A stretch of DNA of 64,000 nt from Alkalilimnicola sp. S0819 (GCF_009295635.1 NZ_WHIW01000004.1:124001-188000); one strand, 5' to 3'; shown: positions 39,320 through 50,347, counted from the stretch's first letter. Translations and numbers: made by a program. Notes: generated by a model from the sequence alone, not told the origin.

Positions 39320-40483
39320 ATGCTGGGAACGGGCCGCCGGGTGCGCTACGGGCTCAACATCTGGCCGGGTTTCGTGGATGCCCTGGCGACGCTGCTGCTG
39401 GTGTTCGTGTTCATGCTCAGCCTGTTCATGGCCGCGCAGTACTACATGAGCGAGGCGCTGAGCGGGCGCAACGCGACCATTGCCCAGTTGCGGCTGGAGG
39501 TGGAGCAGCTGGCGCGTACCCTGTCGCTGGAGCGTGAGGCGCGGGACGGGCTGGAGCAGGAGCTCACCGCGCTGGGGGAGGAGTTGCGCGCCAGTCTGGC
39601 GCGGGGAGAGGAGCTGGAAGCCTCCCTGGAGCAGGCGCGGGGCCGCCTGGCCGCCCGCGATCAGCGGCTAGCCGAGCAGGCCCGGGCCGTGGCGAGTCTG
39701 GAGCAGGATGTGACGAGTCTGCGCGGCACGCGGGAGGAGCTGCGACAGGCGCTGGGGGAGAGCCGGGATGAGCTGGATGCGGCGCGGGTGCGGGGCACCG
39801 CGCTGGAGACGCAACTGGCGGACACCGAGCAGCGGCTGGCGCGGGTGCGCCGCGAGGCCGATGAGGAAGTGGCGCGGCTGAGCCGCCAGGTGGCCGCGTT
39901 GCGCCAGCAGTTGCAGGAAGTGGCGGCGGCGCTGGAGCTTTCCGAGCAGACCGTGGCCGAGCAGCGCACCGAGATCCGCGATCTGGGCCAGCGGCTGAAT
40001 ACGGCGCTGGCCCAGAAGGTGCAGGAACTGCAGGATTACCGTTCGGAGTTCTTCGGCCGGCTGCGCCGGGTGCTGGGCGACCATCCGGATATCCGCATCG
40101 TCGGTGACCGCTTTCTGTTCCAATCCGAGCTGCTGTTCGACAGTGCTTCGGCGCGTCTTGAGCCCGCCGGGCGGGAGCAATTGCGTCGAGTGGCCGGCAC
40201 ACTGATGGGGCTGTCCGAGGAAATCCCCGCCGAGATTCCCTGGGTATTGCAGGTGGAAGGCCATACCGACCGTCGGCCGATCAACACCCCGGAATTTCCG
40301 TCCAACTGGGAGCTTTCCACGGCGCGGGCCAATTCCATCGTGCATTTCCTCATCGCCGAGGGCATTCCGCCCAGCCGCCTGGCCGCGGCGGGCTTCGGCG
40401 AATATCACCCGGTGGCCGAGGGCGACAGCGCCGCGGACCTGCGGCGCAACCGCCGCATCGAACTTCGCCTGACCCGGCGCTAG
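39320..40483 (+). CDS. Inner-membrane OmpA-family (MotB-like) protein with long coiled coil
   Basis: 387 residues. One N-terminal helix (about 18-40, FVDALATLLLVFVFMLSLFM) with an Asp at its edge, as in MotB/TolR/ExbD. Then about 200 residues of coiled coil (Glu/Arg/Leu heptads), and a C-terminal OmpA domain (about 260-387) with VEGHTDRRP and NWELSTARANSI for peptidoglycan binding. Pairs with the preceding MotA-like protein into a proton-driven motor-like complex that spans to the cell wall. The long coiled coil is unlike flagellar MotB. Confidence 0.9.
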   Translation: MLGTGRRVRYGLNIWPGFVDALATLLLVFVFMLSLFMAAQYYMSEALSGRNATIAQLRLEVEQLARTLSLEREARDGLEQELTALGEELRASLARGEELEASLEQARGRLAARDQRLAEQARAVASLEQDVTSLRGTREELRQALGESRDELDAARVRGTALETQLADTEQRLARVRREADEEVARLSRQVAALRQQLQEVAAALELSEQTVAEQRTEIRDLGQRLNTALAQKVQELQDYRSEFFGRLRRVLGDHPDIRIVGDRFLFQSELLFDSASARLEPAGREQLRRVAGTLMGLSEEIPAEIPWVLQVEGHTDRRPINTPEFPSNWELSTARANSIVHFLIAEGIPPSRLAAAGFGEYHPVAEGDSAADLRRNRRIELRLTRR

Positions 40484-40492
40484 CTCCCGCGC

Positions 40493-41011
40493 CTAGGGCT
40501 GGTCCGCTTGTGCCAGCACATCTTCCAGGAACAGCCGGAAAAGGCGCTCCAGATACGGAATGGCATCCTGCAGGGTGTGGCCGCTGTCCAGCAGGTGCAG
40601 GCGCGCCCGCTGCTCACGGGCAAAGCGCAGCGCCTTGTCCACCGGGACGACCTCGTCATGCCAGCCGTGGACCACCTCGATGAGTCCGGCTCGGGGCTCC
40701 GGCAGCGCCTCGTAGCCTTCCATGTAGACCGCCGGCGCGAGCAGGAACAGCCCGTCGGGCTGGACTGTGCGGCTGGCGGCGATGCTCACCGCGCCGCCCA
40801 TGCTGGAGCCGACCAGCACCAGCTTGCCCGGGGCGCCGGGCGCCAGCGCCAGCAATTGCGCCACCCGCTCCCGGGGGTCGAAGGTGTGACTGTAATCGGG
40901 GCTTTCCACCGCGAACCCCAGCGCTTCGGCCACTGCGGCCAGGGCCTGGATCTTCCGCCCCCAGGGGCCGCTTTCCTTGCCATGGGCGAAGTAGATCTTG
41001 TGTGCGTTCAT
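40493..41011 (-). CDS. Small alpha/beta hydrolase
   Basis: A 172-residue serine hydrolase fold. HGKESGPWG at the N-terminus, nucleophile motif GSSMGGAVS, Asp in HGWHDEVVP, and catalytic His in LDSGHTLQD complete the triad. Size is close to the minimal esterase fold of the UPF0227/YqiA-type. Substrate unknown. The ATG overlaps the stop of the DUF192 gene (ATGA), so the two are translationally coupled. A longer upstream open frame is an overlap artefact. Confidence 0.85.
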   Translation of the reverse strand: MNAHKIYFAHGKESGPWGRKIQALAAVAEALGFAVESPDYSHTFDPRERVAQLLALAPGAPGKLVLVGSSMGGAVSIAASRTVQPDGLFLLAPAVYMEGYEALPEPRAGLIEVVHGWHDEVVPVDKALRFAREQRARLHLLDSGHTLQDAIPYLERLFRLFLEDVLAQADQP

Positions 41012-41487
41012 GGAGCGCGTTTCTCCTCGTCGATAAGGCGCAGCCGCGTGCCCACGCCTATGCCCAGTGCGCGCATGTCCCCGGCGGGCACCTCCAGCGC
41101 TGCGCTGATCAGGCCCGGCGAGCGGTAGCCCGCGCGCTCGGGGAGCATGCGCTGGATGTCGATTACCTGGCCATTGCCGTCCACGAAGGCGATGTCCAGC
41201 GCATAGCCCACATTGCGCATATGCCAACTGCTGCGTGTCGGGCGCGGAAACACGAACCACATGGGCTGTGCCCGTTCCCGGGGCAGATGCTGGTACCCGG
41301 TCGCCCGCTGCTCGGCGCTGCGGGCCGTGATCACCGAGAGCATAGCCTGGTTTCGGGCGGGCTCGATCAGCAGTCGGCCAGTGCTCATGCCGGCCCGGAC
41401 CTGCTCGGCATCCAGGGGCGGAGCGCCGGCCGGTGCTCCGACCAACAACAGGCTCGTCAGGGCGATAAAAAGCGTGATGATGCGCAT
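41008..41487 (-). CDS. DUF192 family secreted protein
   Basis: 159 residues with a signal peptide (IITLFIALTSLLLVGAPAGA) and the DUF192 domain: EQRATGYQHLPRERAQPMWFVFP, YALDIAFVDGNGQVIDIQRM, and the terminal ALEVPAGDMRALGIGVGTRL. Function of the family is not established; members are exported beta-rich proteins. It is the first gene of a pair with the hydrolase. Confidence 0.9.
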   Translation of the reverse strand: MRIITLFIALTSLLLVGAPAGAPPLDAEQVRAGMSTGRLLIEPARNQAMLSVITARSAEQRATGYQHLPRERAQPMWFVFPRPTRSSWHMRNVGYALDIAFVDGNGQVIDIQRMLPERAGYRSPGLISAALEVPAGDMRALGIGVGTRLRLIDEEKRAP

Positions 41488-41589
41488 GGCCCGATTCTAT
41501 CCCAGGGCTGTCACGCGAATGCGAATGAGTTGCATGAGCTATTGCATCGGGAGTAGGCTTCGGAGCCTTGAAGGACAGGGGGGCGTTCC

Positions 41590-42861
41590 ATGAAAAAAGC
41601 GCTATTGCCGCTTCTGGCGGCCATGTTGTTGCCGCTCTCCGCCGGCGCGGCGGGCGATGTCGCCAAACAGGCGGTGCTGGAGAACTACGCCGCCATTGCC
41701 CGCGCCGCCTACGAAGATTCGACGATCCTCGCGCGGCGCTTGCAGCAGCACATCCAGGCTTTCCTCGAGGCGCCCTCCGCCACTGGACTTGCCGAGGCCC
41801 GCAAGGCCTGGCGCGCCGCGCGGGTACCCTATATGCAGACCGAGGCCTTCCGCTTCGGCAACCCGGTGGTGGATGCCTGGGAAGGCAAGGTCAACGCCTG
41901 GCCGCTGGATGAGGGGCTGATCGATTACGTGTCCCCGGCGTATCAGCGCAAGGCCGCCTCCAACCCCGGGTATGCCGCCAATGTGATCGCCCGCGAGGAG
42001 CTGGTGCTGGGCGGCGAGACACTGGATCTGCGCCGGATCACGCCCCGCCTGCTGGCCGAGGAACTACAGGAGCTGGGCGGCGTGGAGGCCAACGTGGCCA
42101 CCGGCTACCACGCGGTGGAGTTCCTGCTCTGGGGGCAGGATCTCCACGGCAGCGGCCCGGGCGCCGGCGAGCGTCCCTGGACCGACTACGCCCGGGGTGA
42201 GCAATGCAGCAATGGGCATTGCGCCCGCCGCGCCGAGTACCTGCGCGCCGTCACCGAACTGCTGGTGGATGATCTGGCCTGGATGGCCGCCCAGTGGCGG
42301 CCCGGCGGCGAGGCCTACGAGGAAGTGATGGCCGGCGATGCCGACCGGGGCCTGGGGGTGATCCTCACCGGGCTGGGCAGCCTCTCCTACGGCGAGCTGG
42401 CCGGGGAGCGGATCAAGCTGGGGCTGATGCTCCACGACCCGGAGGAGGAGCAGGATTGCTTCGCCGACGACACCCACAACAGCCACTATTACGACGTGGC
42501 GGGCATCATCAATGTCTACACCGGCAACTACACCCGTATCGACGGCACCCGCGTCCTGGGGCCGGCGATGGCGCATCTGGTGGCGCAGAGTAACCCGGCG
42601 CTGAACCTGCGGATGCTGAGGGCCCTGGCCGAGACCGAGCAGGCCATGGCGGTGCTCAAGCGCCGTGCGGAAACGGTGGAGGCCTATGATCAGATGATCG
42701 GCGCCGGTAACGCCGAGGGCAATGCTGTGGTGCAAGCCACCGTGGACGCGCTTTCCCGCCAGACCCGCGTGCTGGGGGAGCTTGCCACCAGTTTGGGGCT
42801 GCAGCCCATTGCCTTTGAGGGGTCCGACAGCCTTGAAGATCCGCAAGCGGTGTTTCAGTAA
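41590..42861 (+). CDS. Imelysin family periplasmic protein (IrpA-like)
   Basis: 423 residues. Signal peptide KALLPLLAAMLLPLSAGAAG, then the imelysin fold with the conserved GYHAVEFLLWGQD (GxHxxE motif) near residue 175. Imelysins are iron-regulated or iron-associated proteins of the periplasm or outer membrane. The stop codon is 28 nt downstream of the di-haem gene start, or 2 nt upstream of its alternative GTG, so the two genes are coupled. The same pair occurs in Pseudomonas iron-uptake clusters. The ATG has a GACAGGGGGG Shine-Dalgarno region. Confidence 0.92.
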   Translation: MKKALLPLLAAMLLPLSAGAAGDVAKQAVLENYAAIARAAYEDSTILARRLQQHIQAFLEAPSATGLAEARKAWRAARVPYMQTEAFRFGNPVVDAWEGKVNAWPLDEGLIDYVSPAYQRKAASNPGYAANVIAREELVLGGETLDLRRITPRLLAEELQELGGVEANVATGYHAVEFLLWGQDLHGSGPGAGERPWTDYARGEQCSNGHCARRAEYLRAVTELLVDDLAWMAAQWRPGGEAYEEVMAGDADRGLGVILTGLGSLSYGELAGERIKLGLMLHDPEEEQDCFADDTHNSHYYDVAGIINVYTGNYTRIDGTRVLGPAMAHLVAQSNPALNLRMLRALAETEQAMAVLKRRAETVEAYDQMIGAGNAEGNAVVQATVDALSRQTRVLGELATSLGLQPIAFEGSDSLEDPQAVFQ

Positions 42862-44347
42862 GGTGCGGCCGGGGGCGCTGTTAGGTGCGCTGATTGCGCT
42901 CGGAGGCGTCCTGTCTCCGGCGCTGGCCGACGTGGCGACCCGGATGCGCGTCGAGGCCGTCACCCGACCCACCGGAGATTTCTCCGCGCCGGAGCGCTTC
43001 GAGTCGCGCCCGGCGGGCGCGGCGACCGTGTTCAAGTCGCTGGACGCCAATGCCTTCTCCCATTCCTCGGGTAATATGAGCTTCGAGCGGGAGTTGGATT
43101 TCAAGGTCGGCGACGCTTTCTTTCGCAAGATCTGGGTCTCCTCGCCCAGCTCCACCGTGTCCTCCGACGGCCTGGGCCCGCTGTTCAATGCCCGCGGCTG
43201 CCAGAGCTGCCACCTCAAGGACGGTCGGGGGCGGCCCCCGGCTCCCGGCGAGCGCGCGGTGAGCATGTTCCTGCGGCTGTCCATCCCGCCCCAGGACGAG
43301 ACACAGCGCGAGGCCCTGGCCAGCGGCCGGCAACTGGTGATTCCCGAGCCGGTCTACGGAGGACAGTTGCAGAATCGGGCCATCCAGGGCCATCCCGCCG
43401 AGGGGCAGATGACGATCCGTTACCAGGATCAGCCCGTCAGCCTGGCCGATGGCACCGTCGTCACCCTGCGCAAGCCCCATTACTCGGTCACGGAGCTGGG
43501 CTACGGGCCCATGCATCCGGAGGTCATGCTCTCGCCGCGGGTGGCCCCGCCGGTGATCGGCATGGGCCTGATCGAGTCCATCGCCGCCGAGGACATCGAG
43601 GCCTGGGCGGACCCGGCGGACGCCGACGGTGATGGCATCTCCGGCCGGCCCAACCGGGTCTGGAGCGATGAGCACCGCGAGACGCGCCTCGGGCGCTTCG
43701 GCTGGAAGGCGGGCAAGGCCACCGTCGCTCAGCAGGCGGCCGCCGCCTTTCGCGGCGACATGGGCCTGTCCACGGTGCTCTTCCCCCAGCACAGCGGGGA
43801 TTGCAGCGCTGCCCAGCGGGATTGCCTGAGCGCGCCCACTGGCGTGAACCCGGGGGATGGCGCCGAAGTCACCGATGAGATGTTTGAGCTGCTGCTGTTC
43901 TACACCCGGAACCTGGCGGTGCCCGCCCGGCGCGATCCCGGCGCTTCCCGGGTGCTGGAAGGCAAGCGGCTTTTCTACGCGAGCGGCTGTGCCCAGTGTC
44001 ATCGGCCGAAATTCGTCACCCGTCGCGACGCCGTGGGTGAGGAGCAGTCCTTTCAGCTGATCTGGCCCTACAGCGATTTTCTGCTCCACGACATGGGCGA
44101 GGGGCTGGCTGACGGCCGCCCCGAGGGCCGGGCCAACGGTCGTGAATGGCGTACGCCGCCGCTGTGGGGGATCGGCCTTACCGAAACGGTCAACGGTCAT
44201 ACCCGTTTCCTGCACGACGGGCGGGCGCGCAATCTGTTGGAAGCCGTGCTTTGGCACGGCGGCGAGGCGGCGGCGGCGCGGGCGCGGGTGATCGCCATGG
44301 CGCGGGCCGAGCGCGAGGCGCTGATCGCCTTTCTCGAATCTCTGTGA
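42833..44347 (+). CDS. Di-haem oxidoreductase of the DUF1111 type
   Basis: About 504 residues. A signal peptide (ALLGALIALGGVLSPALA) then two c-type haem motifs, CQSCH near residue 123 and CAQCH near 385, as in the putative thiol oxidoreductase/cytochrome c peroxidase-like family. It follows the imelysin with overlap, so an oxidative role in periplasmic iron handling is likely. Start: TTG at 42833 gives basic residues before the hydrophobic core; GTG at 42863 is an alternative just after the imelysin stop. I prefer the TTG but the choice is uncertain. Confidence 0.88.
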   Translation: MKIRKRCFSKVRPGALLGALIALGGVLSPALADVATRMRVEAVTRPTGDFSAPERFESRPAGAATVFKSLDANAFSHSSGNMSFERELDFKVGDAFFRKIWVSSPSSTVSSDGLGPLFNARGCQSCHLKDGRGRPPAPGERAVSMFLRLSIPPQDETQREALASGRQLVIPEPVYGGQLQNRAIQGHPAEGQMTIRYQDQPVSLADGTVVTLRKPHYSVTELGYGPMHPEVMLSPRVAPPVIGMGLIESIAAEDIEAWADPADADGDGISGRPNRVWSDEHRETRLGRFGWKAGKATVAQQAAAAFRGDMGLSTVLFPQHSGDCSAAQRDCLSAPTGVNPGDGAEVTDEMFELLLFYTRNLAVPARRDPGASRVLEGKRLFYASGCAQCHRPKFVTRRDAVGEEQSFQLIWPYSDFLLHDMGEGLADGRPEGRANGREWRTPPLWGIGLTETVNGHTRFLHDGRARNLLEAVLWHGGEAAAARARVIAMARAEREALIAFLESL

Positions 44348-44462
44348 AGGCGCGCGGGGTGGTGTCTGTCTGAAGGCGGCGTTCAGTGGCCGGGTCCAGC
44401 GGCTGAGCGCGCCGCTGCTTCGTGAGGCCTGGCGGGGCAATCACCCGATGGCGGTGTGAAGA

Positions 44463-44539
44463 TGGTGGGCCCTGCAGGACTTGAACCTGCGACCAAGCGA
44501 TTATGAGTCGCCTGCTCTAACCAACTGAGCTAAGGGCCC
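44463..44539 (-). tRNA. ileX: tRNA-Ile (anticodon CAU, lysidine-modified)
   Basis: A 77-nt cloverleaf including the encoded CCA. The acceptor stem GGGCCCT pairs with AGGGCCC; the D arm is GCTC/GAGC; the anticodon loop is CTCATAA with CAT; the T arm is GCAGG-TTCAAGT-CCTGC. The body is nearly the same as E. coli ileX rather than a methionine tRNA, so it is the minor isoleucine tRNA whose C34 is converted to lysidine by TilS to read AUA. Location beside rpoD matches E. coli as well. Confidence 0.93.
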
Positions 44540-44580
44540 GAAGAGGCGGCAAAGTATAAACCTTCGCTTTCCAACGCAAC

Positions 44581-44604
44581 AGGGCGGCGCCGTGGCGCCG
44601 CCCT
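44581..44604 (-). terminator. Hairpin downstream of rpoD
   Basis: AGGGCGGCGCC, GT, GGCGCCGCCCT: a long perfect GC stem 26 nt after the rpoD stop codon and before the tRNA on the same strand. No T tract, so it may only partly stop transcription. Confidence 0.55.
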
Positions 44605-44629
44605 GAGGGTTTGCCGACGCGGGTCCGGC

Positions 44630-46441
<1,812 letters not shown>

Positions 46442-46520
46442 AACCGTTAGTTACCTGAGCTATCGTGGAAACGCTGCCGAACCGGCCATTGTAGTTCGGA
46501 TATGGCGTCTGGCAATATCG

Positions 46521-48305
46521 TTAAGAAGGGTTGTCGGCGTCGCTGGAGCGGCCCTTCAGGCGCTTGATGAGCGCCTGCCATTCCTGGAGCTCCTCGCCGG
46601 CGAGTTGGTTGCGGGCGAGCTTCTCGTCCAGTTCCTGCAGGCGCTGCCTGTCCACCGACGTCTCCAGCCACGTCAGTGTGTCGCGGAATTCCTTGTCCAC
46701 GCCGGCCTCGGGTACCATCGGGTCCCAGACCGCGAGCTTCCAGAGCGCGGCTTCGTGCGCGCTGCCCCTGAATCGCTCCAGAAGCGCACCGCTGCTGAGT
46801 TGCGGCTCACCTTCCAGTAATTCAAGCATGTCCGCGAGCAATTGCATGCCCGGCAGACCCGAGTCGCGAAAGCGCCGCGGCGCCTGCACCTGCGCGGCCA
46901 GCTCCGGGCGCTGCAGCAACAGGGCGACGGCCAGGCGCACCGGAGTGCGCTGTATCCGCTGCCCCTGGCGCCGGCGCTCCTCCCGGCTGCCGGCCGCCGG
47001 TGTGGCGGCGGGCGCCGGCCGTGCGGCGGCGGCCAGCTGATCCTCCACTCGCTGGGCATCCAGGCCGGTGAGCTCGGCCAGACGCTGCAGCATCATGTCG
47101 CGGAACACGCTGGGCGGCAGCTTGCGCAGCAGTGGGCCGGCTTTTTCCGCCACCCGGGCGCGCCCGTCCATGCTCTTCAGGTCCGTGTCCTCGGCCAGAT
47201 GGTCGAAGAAGAACTCCGACAGCGGCCGGGCCTTGGCCAGCACCCCGGCGAAGCCCTCCGCGCCCAGTCGGCGTACCAGACTGTCCGGATCCTCGCCCTC
47301 GGGGAGAAACTGGAAGAAGGCCTGGCGCCCGTCACGTATCGCCGGCAGCGCGTTCTCCAGCGCCCGCCAGGCCGCGTCGCGGCCGGCGCGGTCGCCGTCG
47401 AAGCAGAACACCACATCGCGGCTCACCTGGAACAGCCGCTCCACCTGACGGGTGGTGGTGGCGGTGCCCAGGGTGGCCACGGCATAGTCGATGCCGAACT
47501 GCGCCAGGGCGACCACGTCCATGTAGCCTTCCACCACCAGCAGTTTCTCTGGGTGGCGGCGTGCCTGTAGACATTCGTATAGGCCGTAGAGTTCCTGCCC
47601 CTTGTGGTAGACCGGGGTTTCCGGCGAATTCAGGTACTTGGGTTGCTCGTCCCCCAGTACCCGGCCGCCGAAACCCACCACCCGCCCGCGCCGGTCCCGA
47701 ATCGGGAACATGATGCGGTCGCGGAAGCGGTCGTAAGCGCGGCCGCCGTCCTTTTCAATGAGCAGGCCCGCTTCCACCAGCGGGCGGGACTGGCCCAGCT
47801 GGCGCAGCAGATTGTCCCAGCCCGGCGGGGCATAGCCCATGGCATAGCGCTGGGCGATCTCGCCGCTCAGGCCGCGGCCCTTGAGGTAATCCACCGCCCG
47901 GGCGCGCTCCGGGTGCTCGCGCAGCCAGCGCTGGTAACTCTGGGCGGCCTGGCCGAGCAGACGGTAGAGCTGTTCGTGCTGCGGCCGGGGGCCGGCCCCC
48001 TGGACCTCCCTGGGCATCTCCAGCCCGGCCTGGCGAGCCAGCAGCTCCACCGCATCGCGGAACTCCATCCGCTCGTATTCCATGAGGAACTGGATGGCGT
48101 TGCCGTGGGCGCCGCAGCCGAAACAGTGATAAAACTGCTTGTCCGGCGCCACGGTGAAAGAAGGCGTGCGTTCGTTGTGGAACGGGCAGAGCCCCGAGTA
48201 GTTGCGGCCGGCCTTCTTGAGCTTGACTCGGGCGCCCACCAGCTCGACGACGTCGGTGCGATTGACGACTTCATCGATGAACTGTTCAGGGATTCTGCCC
48301 GCCAT
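46521..48305 (-). CDS. dnaG: DNA primase (DnaG)
   Basis: 594 residues. The N-terminal zinc domain has CPFHNERTPSFTV and HCFGCGAHGN (CHC2 ligands), the Toprim core has VVEGYMDVVALAQFGI and FDGDRAGRDAAWRA, and the C-terminal part binds DnaB. The start at 48305 (MAGRIPEQFIDEVV) fits the family; an upstream in-frame extension of 17 codons is not used. DnaG makes the RNA primers of DNA replication. Confidence 0.98.
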   Translation of the reverse strand: MAGRIPEQFIDEVVNRTDVVELVGARVKLKKAGRNYSGLCPFHNERTPSFTVAPDKQFYHCFGCGAHGNAIQFLMEYERMEFRDAVELLARQAGLEMPREVQGAGPRPQHEQLYRLLGQAAQSYQRWLREHPERARAVDYLKGRGLSGEIAQRYAMGYAPPGWDNLLRQLGQSRPLVEAGLLIEKDGGRAYDRFRDRIMFPIRDRRGRVVGFGGRVLGDEQPKYLNSPETPVYHKGQELYGLYECLQARRHPEKLLVVEGYMDVVALAQFGIDYAVATLGTATTTRQVERLFQVSRDVVFCFDGDRAGRDAAWRALENALPAIRDGRQAFFQFLPEGEDPDSLVRRLGAEGFAGVLAKARPLSEFFFDHLAEDTDLKSMDGRARVAEKAGPLLRKLPPSVFRDMMLQRLAELTGLDAQRVEDQLAAAARPAPAATPAAGSREERRRQGQRIQRTPVRLAVALLLQRPELAAQVQAPRRFRDSGLPGMQLLADMLELLEGEPQLSSGALLERFRGSAHEAALWKLAVWDPMVPEAGVDKEFRDTLTWLETSVDRQRLQELDEKLARNQLAGEELQEWQALIKRLKGRSSDADNPS

Positions 48306-48373
48306 GATCCGCCCATAACGCAAGGCCGCCCCGGTGGGGCGGCTCGCTGAAAGCATAGCTCGGCCGGCCGATG

Positions 48374-48823
48374 TTACTCGGTCAGCTTCGCCTTGACGCG
48401 GGCGCTGGCGGCGCCCAGATCGGCGCGCCCCTGCAGCTTCGGGCGCATGACGCCCATCACCTTGCCCATGTCCTGGATGCCGCCGGCGCCGGTTTCGCGG
48501 ATGGCCTCGTCGATGATGGCCTCCACTTCGGCGTCGCTGAGCGGCTGGGGCAGGAAGTCATTGAGTATCTCGACTTCCGCGAGCTCCTTGGCCGCCAGAT
48601 CCTCGCGCTGGGCTTGCCGGTACTGGACGGCGGCCTCGCGGCGCTGCTTGACCATCTTGGTCAGCACCGCCAGCACGGCCGCGTCGTCCATGTCCTGGCG
48701 CTCGTCGACCTCCCGCTGCTTGATGGCGGCGGTGATCATGCGCAAGGTCACCAGGCGGGTCTTGTCGCCGGCCTTCATGGCCGTCTTGACCGCGTCGGTG
48801 ATCCGGGCCTTGAGCTCGCTCAT
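48374..48823 (-). CDS. GatB/YqeY domain protein
   Basis: 149 residues, typical length for the YqeY family: MSELKARITDAVKTAMKAGDK...RLVTLRMITAAIKQREVDER, and the tail GKVMGVMRPKLQGRADLGAASARVKAKL. It resembles the tail domain of GatB, suggesting tRNA-related work, but the role of the free domain is unknown. It sits between rpsU and dnaG, a common gammaproteobacterial variant of the operon. Confidence 0.95.
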   Translation of the reverse strand: MSELKARITDAVKTAMKAGDKTRLVTLRMITAAIKQREVDERQDMDDAAVLAVLTKMVKQRREAAVQYRQAQREDLAAKELAEVEILNDFLPQPLSDAEVEAIIDEAIRETGAGGIQDMGKVMGVMRPKLQGRADLGAASARVKAKLTE

Positions 48824-48842
48824 GGTGCGAGGGCGCCCAGGC

Positions 48843-49058
48843 TCAGTACAGGCGAGTGCGACGTGCCACTTCGCGGGCGCGGCGCTTCAGGTGCCGCTTC
48901 ACCGCGGCGGCCCGCTTGCGCTTGCGCTCCTGCGTGGGCTTTTCGTAGTGTTCGCGGCGACGGACCTCGGAGAGGACACCGGCCTTTTCGCAGGACCGCT
49001 TGAAGCGGCGAAGAGCGACCTCGAACGGCTCGTTTTCACGCACCTTAACGCTGGGCAT
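48843..49058 (-). CDS. rpsU: 30S ribosomal protein S21
   Basis: 71 residues, standard S21: [20 protein letters not shown] followed by [20 protein letters not shown] and the Arg/Lys-rich end [17 protein letters not shown]. First gene of rpsU-yqeY-dnaG-rpoD. A GTGTGAGCC stretch precedes the ATG. Divergent from tsaD, with 118 nt of shared promoter region. Confidence 0.98.
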   Translation of the reverse strand: MPSVKVRENEPFEVALRRFKRSCEKAGVLSEVRRREHYEKPTQERKRKRAAAVKRHLKRRAREVARRTRLY

Positions 49059-49176
49059 GTAGGCTCACACCTTCCTTAAAAACAATGGATAATCGCCCGT
49101 TGGCGAAACTAGGGCGCAGCAGTTTAACCGCGCGCCCCGACGAATGCAAAAACGCCGGTGACGGCGGGAGAGACGA

Positions 49177-50196
49177 ATGCGGGTTTTGGGTATAGAAAGC
49201 TCCTGTGACGAGACGGGTGTCGCCCTGTACGACGGCGAACAGGGGCTGCTGGGGCATGCCATCTACAGCCAGATCGAGACCCACGCCCGCTACGGCGGCG
49301 TGGTGCCGGAGCTTGCCTCCCGGGACCATGTGCGCAAGCTGTTGCCGCTGGTCGATGAGGTGCTGGCGCAGGCGTCACTGGCCAAGGCGGATATAGAAGG
49401 GGTCGCCTACACCCGGGGGCCGGGCCTGGTGGGCGCCTTGATGGTCGGGGCCTCGGTGGCGCGCTCGCTGGCCTGGGGGCTGGATGTGCCGGCGGTGGGT
49501 GTGCACCACATGGAGGCCCATCTGCTCGCTCCCATGCTGGAAGACCCGGCGCCCGAATTCCCCTTTCTCGCGCTGCTGGTCTCCGGTGGTCACACCCTGC
49601 TGGTACAGGTGGCGGGGCTGGGCCGCTACCGAGTGTTGGGCGAATCGCTGGATGATGCGGTGGGCGAGGCTTTCGACAAGACCGCCAAGCTCATCGGCCT
49701 GCCCTACCCCGGCGGCCCGGCGCTGGAAGCCCTGGCCCGGGAGGGTGATCCGGGGCGCTTTCGCTTCCCCCGCCCCATGACCGACCGCCCGGGCCTGGCC
49801 TTCAGCTTCAGCGGCTTGAAGACTTTCGCGCTGAATACCTTTCATGAGCACGGCGCGGCGGCGCGGGCCGACATTGCTCGCGCCTTCCAGGATGCTGTGG
49901 TGGAGACGCTCGCCATCAAGTGCCGCCGGGCGCTGGAGCAGACCGGCATGAAGCGCCTGGTGATCGCCGGCGGAGTGGGCGCAAACCAGGCGCTGCGCGA
50001 GCGGCTGGCGGCCATGAGCGAGGAGTTGGGAGCCGAGCTGTACTACCCCCGCCCGGCGCTGTGCACGGACAATGGCGCCATGGTTGCCTATGCCGGGCAT
50101 TGTCGGCTGGTGGGCGGGGCCAGCGAGCCGCTGCGCTTCGACGTCACCGCCCGCTGGCCCCTCGAAGACCTGCGTCCCCCGCAGCCCCTCCCGTAG
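49177..50196 (+). CDS. tsaD: tRNA N6-adenosine threonylcarbamoyltransferase (TsaD)
   Basis: 339 residues of the ASKHA fold. Hallmarks: [19 protein letters not shown], the metal-binding [11 protein letters not shown], and [15 protein letters not shown] near the C-terminus. TsaD transfers threonylcarbamoyl to A37 of ANN-decoding tRNAs together with TsaB, TsaE and TsaC. Divergent from rpsU. The TAG stop codon lies inside a REP-like element that begins there. Confidence 0.98.
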   Translation: MRVLGIESSCDETGVALYDGEQGLLGHAIYSQIETHARYGGVVPELASRDHVRKLLPLVDEVLAQASLAKADIEGVAYTRGPGLVGALMVGASVARSLAWGLDVPAVGVHHMEAHLLAPMLEDPAPEFPFLALLVSGGHTLLVQVAGLGRYRVLGESLDDAVGEAFDKTAKLIGLPYPGGPALEALAREGDPGRFRFPRPMTDRPGLAFSFSGLKTFALNTFHEHGAAARADIARAFQDAVVETLAIKCRRALEQTGMKRLVIAGGVGANQALRERLAAMSEELGAELYYPRPALCTDNGAMVAYAGHCRLVGGASEPLRFDVTARWPLEDLRPPQPLP

Positions 50197-50216
50197 GGGC
50201 GGCCCCTGGCTGCGAA
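50192..50216. repeat. Partial REP-like element (copy 3) overlapping the tsaD stop
   Basis: GTAGGGGCGGCCCCTGGCTG matches the left arm of the REP-like family; the right arm is missing. The TAG of GTAGGG is the tsaD stop codon. Confidence 0.65.
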
Positions 50217-50251
50217 CCTGTTCCTGGTCGTTCCTTTGACGGTGGTTGTAC

Positions 50252-50347
50252 ACCACAGAGGCACAGAGACACAGAGTTTCACAGAGAAGGCATTAACAAT
50301 TTACTGATTCCTCTGTGCAGCTCTGTGTCTCTGTGCCTCTGTGGTTA
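50252..50347. repeat. CACAGAG-type inverted repeat (copy C)
   Basis: ACCACAGAGGCACAGAG on the left and CTCTGTGCCTCTGTGGTTAA on the right, ~96 nt, lies between convergent tsaD and plsY, where it could act as a two-way transcription stop. Nearly the same sequence as copies A and B. Confidence 0.9.

Noticed and set aside
38162-40483. A complete Zorya defence system
   Set aside because: Only the ZorA/ZorB-like motor pair is present. No helicase (ZorD), ZorC or ZorE type gene is near; flanks are a permease and a hydrolase.
44463-44539. tRNA-Met for the CAU anticodon
   Set aside because: The body matches the minor isoleucine tRNA (ileX type), including acceptor stem and T arm, and location beside rpoD agrees.
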